This document shows, one piece after another, positions 26,338-34,828 of a stretch of DNA of 64,000 nucleotides (the stretch's first letter is position 1; each line of letters begins with the position of its first letter). A program made the translations under genes and the position numbers. The notes under the pieces were generated by a model, which saw only the letters and a list, made by a program, of their open reading frames with translations, did no database searches and was not told the origin of the DNA. This DNA comes from Rubrivivax rivuli (GTDB lineage: Bacteria > Pseudomonadota > Gammaproteobacteria > Burkholderiales > Burkholderiaceae_C), in the NCBI RefSeq assembly GCF_004016505.1, contig NZ_SACR01000004.1, positions 682,001 to 746,000 of the forward strand, read 5' to 3'.

Positions 26338-27267
26338 ATGCGCATCAGTTCCGCCTACGCCTTCGAAACGTCGCTGGCCAACCTGCAGCGGCGGCAGTCG
26401 CAGCTGTCGGAAGCGCAAGAGCAGCTCACCAGCGGCAAGCGCGTGCGCAAGGCCAGCGACGACCCTGCCGCAGCGGCGGCGGCCGAGCGGGCGCTGGCTG
26501 CCAACGCCCGTGCCGAGGCGCACCTGAGCGCGCTCAACGCCAGCCGCAACGCCATGCAGCTGACCGAAGGCGCACTCGGCGATGCCGGCGACCTGATGCA
26601 GCGCGCCCGCGAACTGATGGTCTCTGCCGGCAACGGCACCTATGGCGACAGCGAACGCCAGTCGCTGGCCGAGGCGCTGCGCGGCATCCGCAACGACCTG
26701 CTGGCCGTGGCCAACCGCAGCGACGGCGCAGGGCGCTACCTCTTCGGCGGCCAGGGCTCCGACACGCCGCCGCTGCGCGATGCCGCCGGCGGCGTGGTCT
26801 ACGACGGCTCACCGGGCCAGTTGAACGCCGCGGCCGGCGAAGTCACGCCGCTGAGCATCGACGGTGCCGGCGTCTTCCTGCGTGCACCCGACCCGGCCAA
26901 CGCCGGCGGCACCATCAGCGCCTTCGACGCCATGGACACCGCCATCAGCGAGCTGATGACGCCTGGCCGCCCGTCCACGGCCGTGGCCCAGACCGTGGCC
27001 ACCGCCATCGAGCGCATGGGCGCCGTGCAGGGCAACTTCTCGGGCTGGCGGGCGCGCGCCGGCGAGGCCCTGAACCGGGCCGACGGCATCGAGAGCCGCC
27101 TGAGCCAGACCAAGCTCGACGCCCAGCGCGACCGCAGCACCGCGGAGGACCTGGACATGGTCGAGGCCATCTCCGATTTCCAGGGCAAGCAGACCGGCTA
27201 CGATGCGGCACTGAAGACGTATTCCATGGTGCAGCGCATGTCCCTCTTCGACTACATGAAAACCTGA
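26338..27267 (+). CDS. flgL: flagellar hook-associated protein 3 FlgL
   Basis: FlgL is the second junction protein and resembles flagellin. The 309-residue protein has the flagellin-like N-terminus (MRISSAYAFETSLANLQRRQ, QLTSGKRVRKASDDPAAAA) and a C-terminal helix with VEAISDFQGKQTGYDAALKTY. It follows flgK by 23 bases and ends the structural part of the operon. The HDOD gene starts 18 bases later, so co-transcription is possible. Confidence 0.96.
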   Translation: MRISSAYAFETSLANLQRRQSQLSEAQEQLTSGKRVRKASDDPAAAAAAERALAANARAEAHLSALNASRNAMQLTEGALGDAGDLMQRARELMVSAGNGTYGDSERQSLAEALRGIRNDLLAVANRSDGAGRYLFGGQGSDTPPLRDAAGGVVYDGSPGQLNAAAGEVTPLSIDGAGVFLRAPDPANAGGTISAFDAMDTAISELMTPGRPSTAVAQTVATAIERMGAVQGNFSGWRARAGEALNRADGIESRLSQTKLDAQRDRSTAEDLDMVEAISDFQGKQTGYDAALKTYSMVQRMSLFDYMKT

Positions 27268-27285
27268 GCGCGCTCCTTGACCACC

Positions 27286-28566
27286 ATGCAAGACCATCCC
27301 GTGCTGGGCCAGGTGGCCCTGGGCTACACGCCCATGATCAACAAGCAGCGCGAGGTGGTGGCCACGCGGCTGACGGTCTTCCCCGAACGCCCCGACGTCA
27401 CGCCCGACGCGCCCGCCTTGCTGCAGGCGCTGCACGAGGTGTGGCCTGCTGCCGAAGCTGCTGGCAGCGAGCCTCTGAAGCTCTCGCCCCGCCCGCTGGA
27501 CCCCGCCGCCCGGGGCGCCCGCGCGCCGGGTGTGCGCCCGCCCGTGACCTTGAACCTGGCCGGCGAAAGCCTGCTGCGTGCCGTGATGGCCGCGCAGCCG
27601 GCCACGCAGTTCATGCTGGAGGTGCCTGCCTTCATGGCGGCCGACCCCGCCGTCGCGCAGCAGTTGCGGCAGCTGCACGAGGCCGGCAACCTGCTGATGA
27701 TCAAGGGCCGGCCGCTGCAGCCGCTGGCCCCTGAGGTGCTGGCGCTGTTCAGCCACTCCATCGTCGAAGTGGGCGAAGACCGCCGCACTGGCGCGCCCTC
27801 GGCCACCGCGGCGGCGGTGCGCCAGATCACCACCGTCCAGGCCGGCGCGCGCACCAGTGAAGACGTCGACGCTGCTTTCCAGCGGGGCGCCGTGGCGGTG
27901 TTGGGCTGGCCGATGGACGACGCCCCGCCCACGGGCACCACCAAGGGCAAGGTGCCGCCCGACGTGAACACGGTGATGACGCTGATCGGCGGCGTCGAGA
28001 AAGAGCGCCCCGTGGCCGAGCTGGAGGCCGTGCTCAAGCGCGACCCTGCACTGGCCTTCCGCCTGATGCGTTATCTCAACTCGCCGGCCTTCGGCTTGAG
28101 CGTGGAGATCAACTCCTTCGGCCACGCGTTGATGATGCTGGGCTATGCCCGGCTCAAGCGCTGGCTGGCGCTGCTGCTGGCATCGTCGGCCAAGGGCGTC
28201 AATGCCACGCCGGTGATGTACGCCGCCGTGCGCCGCGGCCTGCTGATGGAAGAGCTGGGCCGCGAGCAGGGCGACGCCGAGATGCGCGGCGAGATGTTCA
28301 TCTGCGGCGTGTTCTCGCTGCTCGACCGCCTGCTGCAGCAGCCCTTCAGCGAACTGCTGCCCAACGTGCCCGTGCCCGAGCGCGTGGCGCAGGCGCTGCG
28401 CGGCGAGGGCGGGCCCTACCAGCCCTACCTGGAACTGGTGCGCGCCATCGAGCAGGAAACGGTCTACGACCTGCGCGAGAAGGCCGATGCGCTGATGCTC
28501 GGCCCCACCACCGTCAACCGCGCGGTTCTGGTGGCGCTGCGTTCGGCCCGGCAGCTTGACGGCTAA
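27286..28566 (+). CDS. HDOD domain protein with degenerate EAL-like N-terminus (YuxH type)
   Basis: The 426-residue protein has an N-terminal half (about 1-185) that follows EAL-domain architecture but lacks the catalytic EAL motif, so it should not hydrolyse cyclic-di-GMP. The C-terminal half (about 195-400) is an HDOD domain, with LEAVLKRDPALAFRLMRYLNSPAFG and INSFGHALMMLGYARLKRW. HDOD lacks the HD metal residues and usually acts as a signalling or scaffold module. ATG 27286 is nine bases after an in-frame TTG. Close linkage to flgL suggests a role in motility signalling, which is inference. Confidence 0.85.
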   Translation: MQDHPVLGQVALGYTPMINKQREVVATRLTVFPERPDVTPDAPALLQALHEVWPAAEAAGSEPLKLSPRPLDPAARGARAPGVRPPVTLNLAGESLLRAVMAAQPATQFMLEVPAFMAADPAVAQQLRQLHEAGNLLMIKGRPLQPLAPEVLALFSHSIVEVGEDRRTGAPSATAAAVRQITTVQAGARTSEDVDAAFQRGAVAVLGWPMDDAPPTGTTKGKVPPDVNTVMTLIGGVEKERPVAELEAVLKRDPALAFRLMRYLNSPAFGLSVEINSFGHALMMLGYARLKRWLALLLASSAKGVNATPVMYAAVRRGLLMEELGREQGDAEMRGEMFICGVFSLLDRLLQQPFSELLPNVPVPERVAQALRGEGGPYQPYLELVRAIEQETVYDLREKADALMLGPTTVNRAVLVALRSARQLDG

Positions 28567-31500
28567 ACCCACCTTTCCGGGCACTCGCGCGGCCCCCGCG
28601 CTGCCCAGCCGCGGCCTGACGCAGCTGCCTTCGCTGGCGGTGCTGCCGGTGGCGGCCACGCTGCAGGCGGCCGATTTCCGCATCGTCGACCTGAACCCGG
28701 CCTTCGCCCAGCTCAGCGGCCGCACACGTGCGGTACTGCTGGGCAGCGACCCTGTGGGGCTGGAGCCCGCCGACACGCAGGACGCCAGCCGCGCCGAGCG
28801 CCAGGACCAGGCCGCTGCGGCCACCGCCGGCCACGCGCCGCCCGCGGTGCAGCGCCGGCTGCTCGACGCCCACGGCCGCGAGCGATGGTGCAGCTGCGCC
28901 ACCAGCCGCATCACCGATGGCCGCGGTGGCGTCTACTGGCTCACCCTGTGGCACGAGGTCACGGCCGAGGTCGCGGCACGCGACCAGGCACGCCGCGCGC
29001 AGGACGAACTCGCGCAGTGGTTCGAGCTCAGCGGCACCGGCATGCTGGTCTACGACGACAGCGGACTCATCGTGCGTTGCAACGCCGCCTTCGAGAGCCT
29101 GGTGGAGCGGGTGCCCGAAGAACTGGCGCAAGCCGAGCCGGGCCTTCAGGCCTTGCTGGGTTGGCAGGGCGGCGCGCTGGTGCCGGCCTTGGCCGCCGGC
29201 GGCGCCGCGCTGGAAGCGCAGGCGCTGGTGGCCCTGGGCGATGGCCGCCGGCGGCGCCTGAGCGCGCGCCTGGTGTGCCAGGCCACCGAGGGCGGCGGCC
29301 GCCGCGTGATGGCCGTGGTGCAGGACCGCAGCGCCGAAGACGCCCGCGATCTCGCCCAACTGGAAATGGGCATGCTGATGGACACCGCCAGCATCGGCGT
29401 GGCCACCTACGACCCCGCACGCGGCTGGCTCGCGCCCGAGCCGCCGCAGGGCAGCGGCGCAGCGGCGCGTCGCAGCGAAGGCCGGCCGGCCTCGGGCGCA
29501 CTGATGGGCATCCATCGCGATCTCGTGGAACCCGCCTCGCTGCCCGAGTACGAGACCCTGCAGCGCGCGCTGCGCAGCGGTGAGCGCACCGAGGTGCGCT
29601 ATGCCGTGCGCCACCCCGAACTGGGCCTGCGCTGGCTGCTCACGCGTGTGGAGCCGGGCGCGCTGTCGGGCGGGCGGCACACCACCTCGGTGGTGACGCT
29701 CGACGTCACCGACCAGCACCTGGCGCAGCGGCGCAACGAAGAGCTGCTGCGCGAGCTGACGACGATTCTCGACAGCAGCACCGCCGGCATCGCCTACCTG
29801 CGCGGGCCGGTGGTGGCGCGCTGCAACCGGCGTTTCGAGCGCATGCTGGGTTTCGAGGGCGGGGCTGCGGCCGGTGCCACGCTGGGCGAGATCTTCGCGC
29901 GCAGCATGGGCGCGCTGCAGGGCGCGGGCGAGGCCCTGGCCGCGCTGCAACGGCTGGACGAAGGCCAACCTTTCGAAGCCGAGCTGCCGCTGGCGATGGG
30001 CGACGCGCCGCCGCAGTGGTACTCGCTGTCGGTGCGCCGCGCCCAGGCCACCGGCGAAGAGGGCGAGCCCGAGGCCGTGGCCGTGCTGACCGACATCACG
30101 CGGCTGAAGCACCAGCAGGCCGAGTTGGAGCAACTGCTGCGCGACCGCGAGCTGATGTTCAGCCTCAGCGAGGTGGGCATCGTCTACCAGCGCGGTGCGC
30201 GCATCGAACGGGCCAACCAGGCGATGGCCGCGCTCACCGGCTGGGCCAGCCCCGAGCTGAGCACACTCGATGCCGCAGAGCTGTACGAGAGCGCGCGCGA
30301 GTGCGTCGAATTCGAAGCCCGCATCGGCCAGGCGCTGCGTGAGCAGGGGCGTTTCAGCGGCGAGCGCCGCCTGCGCCGCCGCGACGGCAGCCTGATCTGG
30401 GTGCAGGTGGCGGTGCGCCCGGTGAACCAGGACGAGAGCGAGAGCGCCGTCATCTGCAGCTTCATCGACATCGACGAGCGCCGCCGCACGCGCGAGACCC
30501 TGGCCGGTCAGGCCGAGCGCACGCGCGCGGTGCTGAACTCGGTGCTGGTGGGCATCGTCACCGTCAACGAGCACGGCATCCAGTGGATGAACCGCTCGGC
30601 TCGGCGCATGTTCGGCGGCGAACTGGCCGATTTTGTGGGCGAGCCCATCAGCATCGTCGCCACGCCCGAGCCCGACCACCCGCTGCGCCAGCTGGCGCAA
30701 CTGGAAGGCCTGCGGGAGGGCCAGAACGACACCTTTGAATGCCGGCTCAAGGCGCGCGACGGGCGCGAGTTCTGGGTCGTGGGCAATGCCGTGCCCAGCG
30801 CGCCCGGCGCAGCCGGCGGCGCCGCGCGCGAGATGACCATCGCTTTGCTGGACATCGAACGGCGTCGCCAGGCCGAGGTGCACATCGCGCAGGCCCAGGC
30901 CTCGCTGCAGCGGGTGATCGAGACCGCACCACTGGCCATCGCGCTCTTCGATGCACGCAGCCTGGTGGTGCAGCAGCTCAACCAGACCGCGGCCAGCTTC
31001 TTCGGCCGCCCGCTGGCCGGGCTGCAGGGTGCCACGCTGCAGGCCTGCTGCGCCAGCCCGGCGCAGGCCGCGGCCCTGCTGGGCTGGCTGCGCGCTGCGG
31101 CGGACGGCGCCGTCACCGCGCAGCACGAGTGGCGTGAAGAGCTCTCCGAGCCTGCCAGCGGCGAAGCCAGTGCGCGTGTCTGGGACTGCCGCATCACCAC
31201 GCTGCAGGACGGCGCCGCCGCGGCCGGTGACGACACGGGCGGCCTGCAGCTGCTGCTGGTGGCCAGCGACGTGACCGAGCAGCGCGCCGCCGAGCGCGCG
31301 CGCCTGCAGGCCGCCATCGCCCAGCGCGAGGTGCTGGTGCGCGAGGTGCACCACCGCATCAAGAACAACCTGCAGGGCGTGGCCGGCTTGCTGCAGCAGA
31401 ACGCCGCGCGGAGGCCCGAGATGGCCGACATCCTCAGCGAGGCCGTGGGCCAGGTGCAGGCCATCGCGCAGGTCTACGGCCTGCAGGTGGGCGCCAGCGG

Positions 31501-31933
31501 GCCGCTGGCGGTGGCCAGCCTGCTGCGCGCCATCGCGGCTTCGGTGCAGCGCACCTTCGGCCGCGCCATCGCCGTCGACATGGACGGCGAGGTGCCGCAC
31601 CTGCTGCCCGAGGCCGAGTCCATCCCGGTGGCGCTGACGCTCAACGAATTGCTCACCAATGCCATCAAGCACGGCAGCGGCGGCGAGGTGCGCTGTCGCG
31701 TCTGGGCGGTGGGCGAGGGCCTGGACATCAGCATCGCCAGCCAGGCCACGCTGGCGCCAGGTTTCGACCTGCAACAACGTCGCAGTGTGGTGTCAGGTCT
31801 GGGCTTGGTGCGCGCCTTGCTGCCCCGGCGCAGCGCCTCGCTGGCACTGGCCCAGGAAGGGGACTGGGTGGTGGCACGCCTGGCCTTGCGCCCCCCCGGT
31901 GTGCGTGTGCCGGGGCCGGGCGATGCGGTCTGA
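28556..31933 (+). CDS. multi-PAS sensor histidine kinase, HisKA_2 family
   Basis: This 1125-residue kinase has no clear membrane segment and about seven PAS-like units: roughly 25-142, 148-262, 268-390, 398-517, 527-642, 655-770 and 782-910. The dimerisation block REVHHRIKNNLQG (His932) is of the HisKA_2 type. The ATPase domain follows, with LNELLTNAIKHG around 1029-1040 and a degenerate GLGLVRALL G-box. HisKA_2 kinases often pair with ANTAR regulators, and one follows 18 bases later. TTG 28556 overlaps the HDOD stop; a downstream GTG near 28639 is an alternative start. The ligand or signal is unknown. Confidence 0.88.
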   Translation: MTAKPTFPGTRAAPALPSRGLTQLPSLAVLPVAATLQAADFRIVDLNPAFAQLSGRTRAVLLGSDPVGLEPADTQDASRAERQDQAAAATAGHAPPAVQRRLLDAHGRERWCSCATSRITDGRGGVYWLTLWHEVTAEVAARDQARRAQDELAQWFELSGTGMLVYDDSGLIVRCNAAFESLVERVPEELAQAEPGLQALLGWQGGALVPALAAGGAALEAQALVALGDGRRRRLSARLVCQATEGGGRRVMAVVQDRSAEDARDLAQLEMGMLMDTASIGVATYDPARGWLAPEPPQGSGAAARRSEGRPASGALMGIHRDLVEPASLPEYETLQRALRSGERTEVRYAVRHPELGLRWLLTRVEPGALSGGRHTTSVVTLDVTDQHLAQRRNEELLRELTTILDSSTAGIAYLRGPVVARCNRRFERMLGFEGGAAAGATLGEIFARSMGALQGAGEALAALQRLDEGQPFEAELPLAMGDAPPQWYSLSVRRAQATGEEGEPEAVAVLTDITRLKHQQAELEQLLRDRELMFSLSEVGIVYQRGARIERANQAMAALTGWASPELSTLDAAELYESARECVEFEARIGQALREQGRFSGERRLRRRDGSLIWVQVAVRPVNQDESESAVICSFIDIDERRRTRETLAGQAERTRAVLNSVLVGIVTVNEHGIQWMNRSARRMFGGELADFVGEPISIVATPEPDHPLRQLAQLEGLREGQNDTFECRLKARDGREFWVVGNAVPSAPGAAGGAAREMTIALLDIERRRQAEVHIAQAQASLQRVIETAPLAIALFDARSLVVQQLNQTAASFFGRPLAGLQGATLQACCASPAQAAALLGWLRAAADGAVTAQHEWREELSEPASGEASARVWDCRITTLQDGAAAAGDDTGGLQLLLVASDVTEQRAAERARLQAAIAQREVLVREVHHRIKNNLQGVAGLLQQNAARRPEMADILSEAVGQVQAIAQVYGLQVGASGPLAVASLLRAIAASVQRTFGRAIAVDMDGEVPHLLPEAESIPVALTLNELLTNAIKHGSGGEVRCRVWAVGEGLDISIASQATLAPGFDLQQRRSVVSGLGLVRALLPRRSASLALAQEGDWVVARLALRPPGVRVPGPGDAV

Positions 31934-31951
31934 TGGGCCACAATCCGGCGG

Positions 31952-32578
31952 ATGAACGCAGAGGCCAGCAGCCGAGGCAAGATCCTGGTCGTCGATGACG
32001 ACCGGCTCGTGCTCGCCACGGTGACGCACGGTCTTTCTGCAGCCGGCTACGAGGTGATAGACGCCGACAATGGCGACGACGCCATCCTGCTGGCGCGCGA
32101 GCACCGCCCGGCGCTGGCGCTGCTGGACATCCGCATGGAAGGCAAGAGCGGTTTCGACGTCGCCGAGACCCTGCGCGACGCCTACAGCATCCCCTTCATG
32201 TTCCTCTCGGCCTTTGCCGACGAGGCCACGCGGCAGCAGGTGCAGGCGCTGGGCGCGCTGGATTACCTCATCAAGCCGCTGGACGTGGGGCAGATCGTGC
32301 CGGCGGTGGAGGCGGCCTTCGTGCGCGTGCGGGGCGGCGCGGTGGCGCCGCCGACGGCGCCTGCGGCCCTGCCACCCACCGCGCCCGCCCTCGTGCCGGC
32401 TGCCCTCTCAGACCCCGTGCCGCTGGCCGTGGGCGTGCTGATGCACCGCTACTCGCTCTCGCGCGACGCTGCCTGGCAGCGCCTGCAGCGGCTGGCGGCC
32501 GACCAGAAGGTCAGCCTGCCGGCGCAGGCCGAGCGCCTGCTGGCTGCGGTGGAAGAGCTGGCGCGCTCGGCGCTTTGA
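31952..32578 (+). CDS. response regulator with ANTAR RNA-binding output domain
   Basis: The 208-residue protein has a receiver domain (about 8-125) with acidic D15-D17, phosphoacceptor Asp59 in LLDIRM and Lys108. A Pro/Ala linker follows (about 130-155), then an ANTAR domain (about 156-205; AVGVLMHRYSLSRDAAWQRLQ). ANTAR regulators of the AmiR/NasR/EutV type bind paired RNA hairpins and prevent transcription termination. Eighteen bases after the HisKA_2 kinase, it is its probable partner. Its RNA targets are not identifiable here. Confidence 0.9.
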   Translation: MNAEASSRGKILVVDDDRLVLATVTHGLSAAGYEVIDADNGDDAILLAREHRPALALLDIRMEGKSGFDVAETLRDAYSIPFMFLSAFADEATRQQVQALGALDYLIKPLDVGQIVPAVEAAFVRVRGGAVAPPTAPAALPPTAPALVPAALSDPVPLAVGVLMHRYSLSRDAAWQRLQRLAADQKVSLPAQAERLLAAVEELARSAL

Positions 32579-32592
32579 CGCGGCAGCCGGCC

Positions 32593-34263
32593 TCAGCCGG
32601 CGAGCGTGAAGAAGAAGGCGGCGCCCCGGCCCGGTTCGGCCTCGGCCCAGATGTCGCCGCCGTGCCGGCGCACGATGCGCCGCACCGAGGCCAACCCGAC
32701 ACCGCTGCCCGGGAATTCGCTGGCGCTGTGCAGGCGCTGGAAGAGGCCGAACAGGCGGTCCGACGATCGCATGTCGAAGCCCGCGCCGTTGTCGCGCACC
32801 ACGTAGGCGGTGCGCCCGCCATGTGCCACCGAGCCCAGGCTGATGCGTGCCTTGGGCGTGCGGCCGCTGTACTTCCAGGCGTTGCCCAGCAGGTTCTCCA
32901 GCACCAGGCGCAGCAGCGTCGGGTCGCCCTGCGTGGTGAGGCCGCCTTCGATGTCGACCTCCACCTCGCGGTCGGGCGTGCTGCGGCGCAGGTCGTCGAT
33001 CACGTAACCGGCCAGCTGTGACAGGTTCACAGGCTGGCGCGCCAGCGGTTGCGAGCTCAGCCGCGCCAGCGTGAGCAGCGCGTCGATCATCAGGTTCATG
33101 CGGGCGGCGGCGCCGAGCACGCGGTCGAGGTGGTCGTTGCCGACGCGGTCGAGCAGGCGGCCGTAGTCTTCCTTGACGATGCGCGTGAAGCCCTCGACCA
33201 CACGGATCGGTGCGCGCAGGTCGTGCGACACGGTGAAGCTGAAGCTGTCGCTCTCTTCCATGCTGGCGGCCAGCGCCGCCTGCGAGGCCTTGGCGGCTGC
33301 CGCCGCCGCTTCCGAGGCGGCTGCGCTGGCCGCTTCGGCCCCGCCGCCGGCCGCCTCGGGCGGCCGTTGCAGCAGCACCAGGCCGCGCAGCGTGCCGGGC
33401 AGTCCGAGGCAGGCCTGTGCGTGCCAACCCCCATCGGCCTGCGCCGCGCCGGGCTCGTCCTGCGCAAAGGCTTGCACCATCGCCGCCGGCAGGTCGTGCA
33501 GGGCCTCGGGCAAGGGGCAGCCGGGCGACAGGGCGGGCCAGAGCGCCTGAGCGGCGCTGTTGCAGGCCTGGAGCTGCCAGCCTTCGCCCTGGTCGAGAGC
33601 CCACAGTGCCGGGCCGGTCTGCAAGGCCAGCAGCGGTAGCAGCGCGGCAGCCCCCGCCTGAAGCACGTCGTCCGCATGCAAGGGGCAGGCGGTGCCGGTG
33701 TAGCCGTTGAAGGCGCCCAGATCGTCATGGCGCGGGACGCCTTGAACGCGCCAGCTGCGGCTGCCTTCGAAGGGCTGCGGGAGATCGATGCGCACCCCGG
33801 CGAACGCGCGCTGGGCCTGCAGTCTCGTCCGCAGCGTCGGGTCATTGAACAGCGGCTGCAGGGCCGTGGCCGTCGGCGCCTCGCCGTGCCAGCGCTGCGG
33901 CCGGTGCAGGGCGTCTGTCTGCCAGGTGGCCTCGGCCTGCAACTGGACCATCTGCCGGGCCTGGGCATGCGCTTCGCGCAGCGCCGCCTCGGTGCGCAGC
34001 CGCGCCCGGGCATGGCCCAGCGCGTAGGCCCCGGCCGCCGCTGCCACCACTGCCAGAAGGGCCAGTGGCAACCCCCAGTCGAAACCGCCACCGAGGCCGG
34101 CACCCGGGGCCTGCGCGGCGGCCAGCGACGGCAACCAGCCCGCAGCCACCCCTGCGGCTGCGTTGCGCCCGTGTGTACCACGCTGGCCCCCTGGGTGAAC
34201 CCCAGTCTCCGCCGCTCGTGGGTCGGCGGCTCGGGGTCGGCGGCCGTGGCACGATACAAGCAT
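32593..34263 (-). CDS. membrane-anchored sensor histidine kinase
   Basis: The protein has a hydrophobic segment (about 66-84 in the 556-residue version), a degenerate PAS-like input region (about 115-300), an Ala-rich helix, then a classical HisKA domain with SHDLRAPIRVVEGF. The HATPase domain has N-box LENLLGNAWKYS, VRDNGAGFDM and GSGVGLASVRRI. The first 35 residues from ATG 34263 look non-coding, and GTG at 34149 (518 residues) may be the true start. It is convergent with the ANTAR regulator (14-base gap) and divergent from the Hpt gene. No receiver domain is attached, so it may use the adjacent Hpt or receiver proteins. Confidence 0.83.
   Translation of the reverse strand: MLVSCHGRRPRAADPRAAETGVHPGGQRGTHGRNAAAGVAAGWLPSLAAAQAPGAGLGGGFDWGLPLALLAVVAAAAGAYALGHARARLRTEAALREAHAQARQMVQLQAEATWQTDALHRPQRWHGEAPTATALQPLFNDPTLRTRLQAQRAFAGVRIDLPQPFEGSRSWRVQGVPRHDDLGAFNGYTGTACPLHADDVLQAGAAALLPLLALQTGPALWALDQGEGWQLQACNSAAQALWPALSPGCPLPEALHDLPAAMVQAFAQDEPGAAQADGGWHAQACLGLPGTLRGLVLLQRPPEAAGGGAEAASAAASEAAAAAAKASQAALAASMEESDSFSFTVSHDLRAPIRVVEGFTRIVKEDYGRLLDRVGNDHLDRVLGAAARMNLMIDALLTLARLSSQPLARQPVNLSQLAGYVIDDLRRSTPDREVEVDIEGGLTTQGDPTLLRLVLENLLGNAWKYSGRTPKARISLGSVAHGGRTAYVVRDNGAGFDMRSSDRLFGLFQRLHSASEFPGSGVGLASVRRIVRRHGGDIWAEAEPGRGAAFFFTLAG
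34247..34262 (+). promoter_or_regulatory. sigma-54-like -24/-12 element
   Basis: TGGCACG-N4-AAGCA has a perfect -24 half and the required ten-base GG-to-GC spacing, but AA replaces TT in the -12 half. It points toward the Hpt gene 152 bases downstream. It also lies across the possible kinase start codon on the other strand. Weak candidate. Confidence 0.2.
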
Positions 34264-34413
34264 GGCTGGAATTGTACGAAGCGGCCGGCTGGCGCCGGCT
34301 CAAGTTCACGGGGAGGGCGCCGAAACTCCAGGGGTGTCCGATCTGTCGACAGCCGGTGCGGGCCCAGGCCCAAGCTCTGCGGCAGCCCCCGACGGCCCTC
34401 CACCGCGCCACCC

Positions 34414-34815
34414 ATGAGCGATCCGCAATCCAAAGGCTCTCCAGGCGCCACCTCACCCGCCGCAACAGGCGGCTTCGACCCCGTGGCGCTGGGGCGGCTG
34501 CGCGAACTCGACCCCGACGGTCGCCACGGCGTGCTGCAGCGCGTGCTGGTGGCCTTCGAGACTTCGCTCAGCCGCATGCTCGTGCAACTGGCCGCCGAGC
34601 GGGAGGGCGGCAATGCCGCCGTCGTGGCCGGTGTGGCGCACACGCTGAAGTCCAGCTCGGCCAGCGTGGGGGCGCTGGACCTCGCACAGGCCTGTGCCGA
34701 GGTCGAGCGGCGCCTGCGTACCGGAGAGCCGGGCTCGCTGGGCGGTGATATCGAACGATTGCTGGCCGCTGGCGAGGGCGCGCTCGCAACGGTTAGGGCT
34801 ATGCTGCACGCTTGA
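34414..34815 (+). CDS. Hpt domain phosphotransfer protein
   Basis: A 133-residue stand-alone histidine phosphotransfer protein. The four-helix Hpt core spans about 40-130 and carries the phosphorylatable His in VAHTLKSSSASVGA, the standard HxxKxxxxxxG pattern. It ends 13 bases before the receiver-GGDEF-EAL gene, so it could relay phosphate to that receiver or between kinases of this cluster. ATG 34414 is preceded by no strong ribosome site. The partner is inferred from position only. Confidence 0.85.
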   Translation: MSDPQSKGSPGATSPAATGGFDPVALGRLRELDPDGRHGVLQRVLVAFETSLSRMLVQLAAEREGGNAAVVAGVAHTLKSSSASVGALDLAQACAEVERRLRTGEPGSLGGDIERLLAAGEGALATVRAMLHA

Positions 34816-34828
34816 GACGCCTGTGCCG

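Noticed and set aside
28514..31777. 1087-codon open frame antisense to the PAS kinase
   Set aside because: Low-complexity Gln/Ala/His/Arg product; the sense strand encodes clear PAS and HisKA_2 motifs.
34247..34262. Confident sigma-54 promoter for the Hpt gene
   Set aside because: The -12 half has AA in place of TT and the site overlaps a possible start codon on the other strand, so it is listed only as a weak element.
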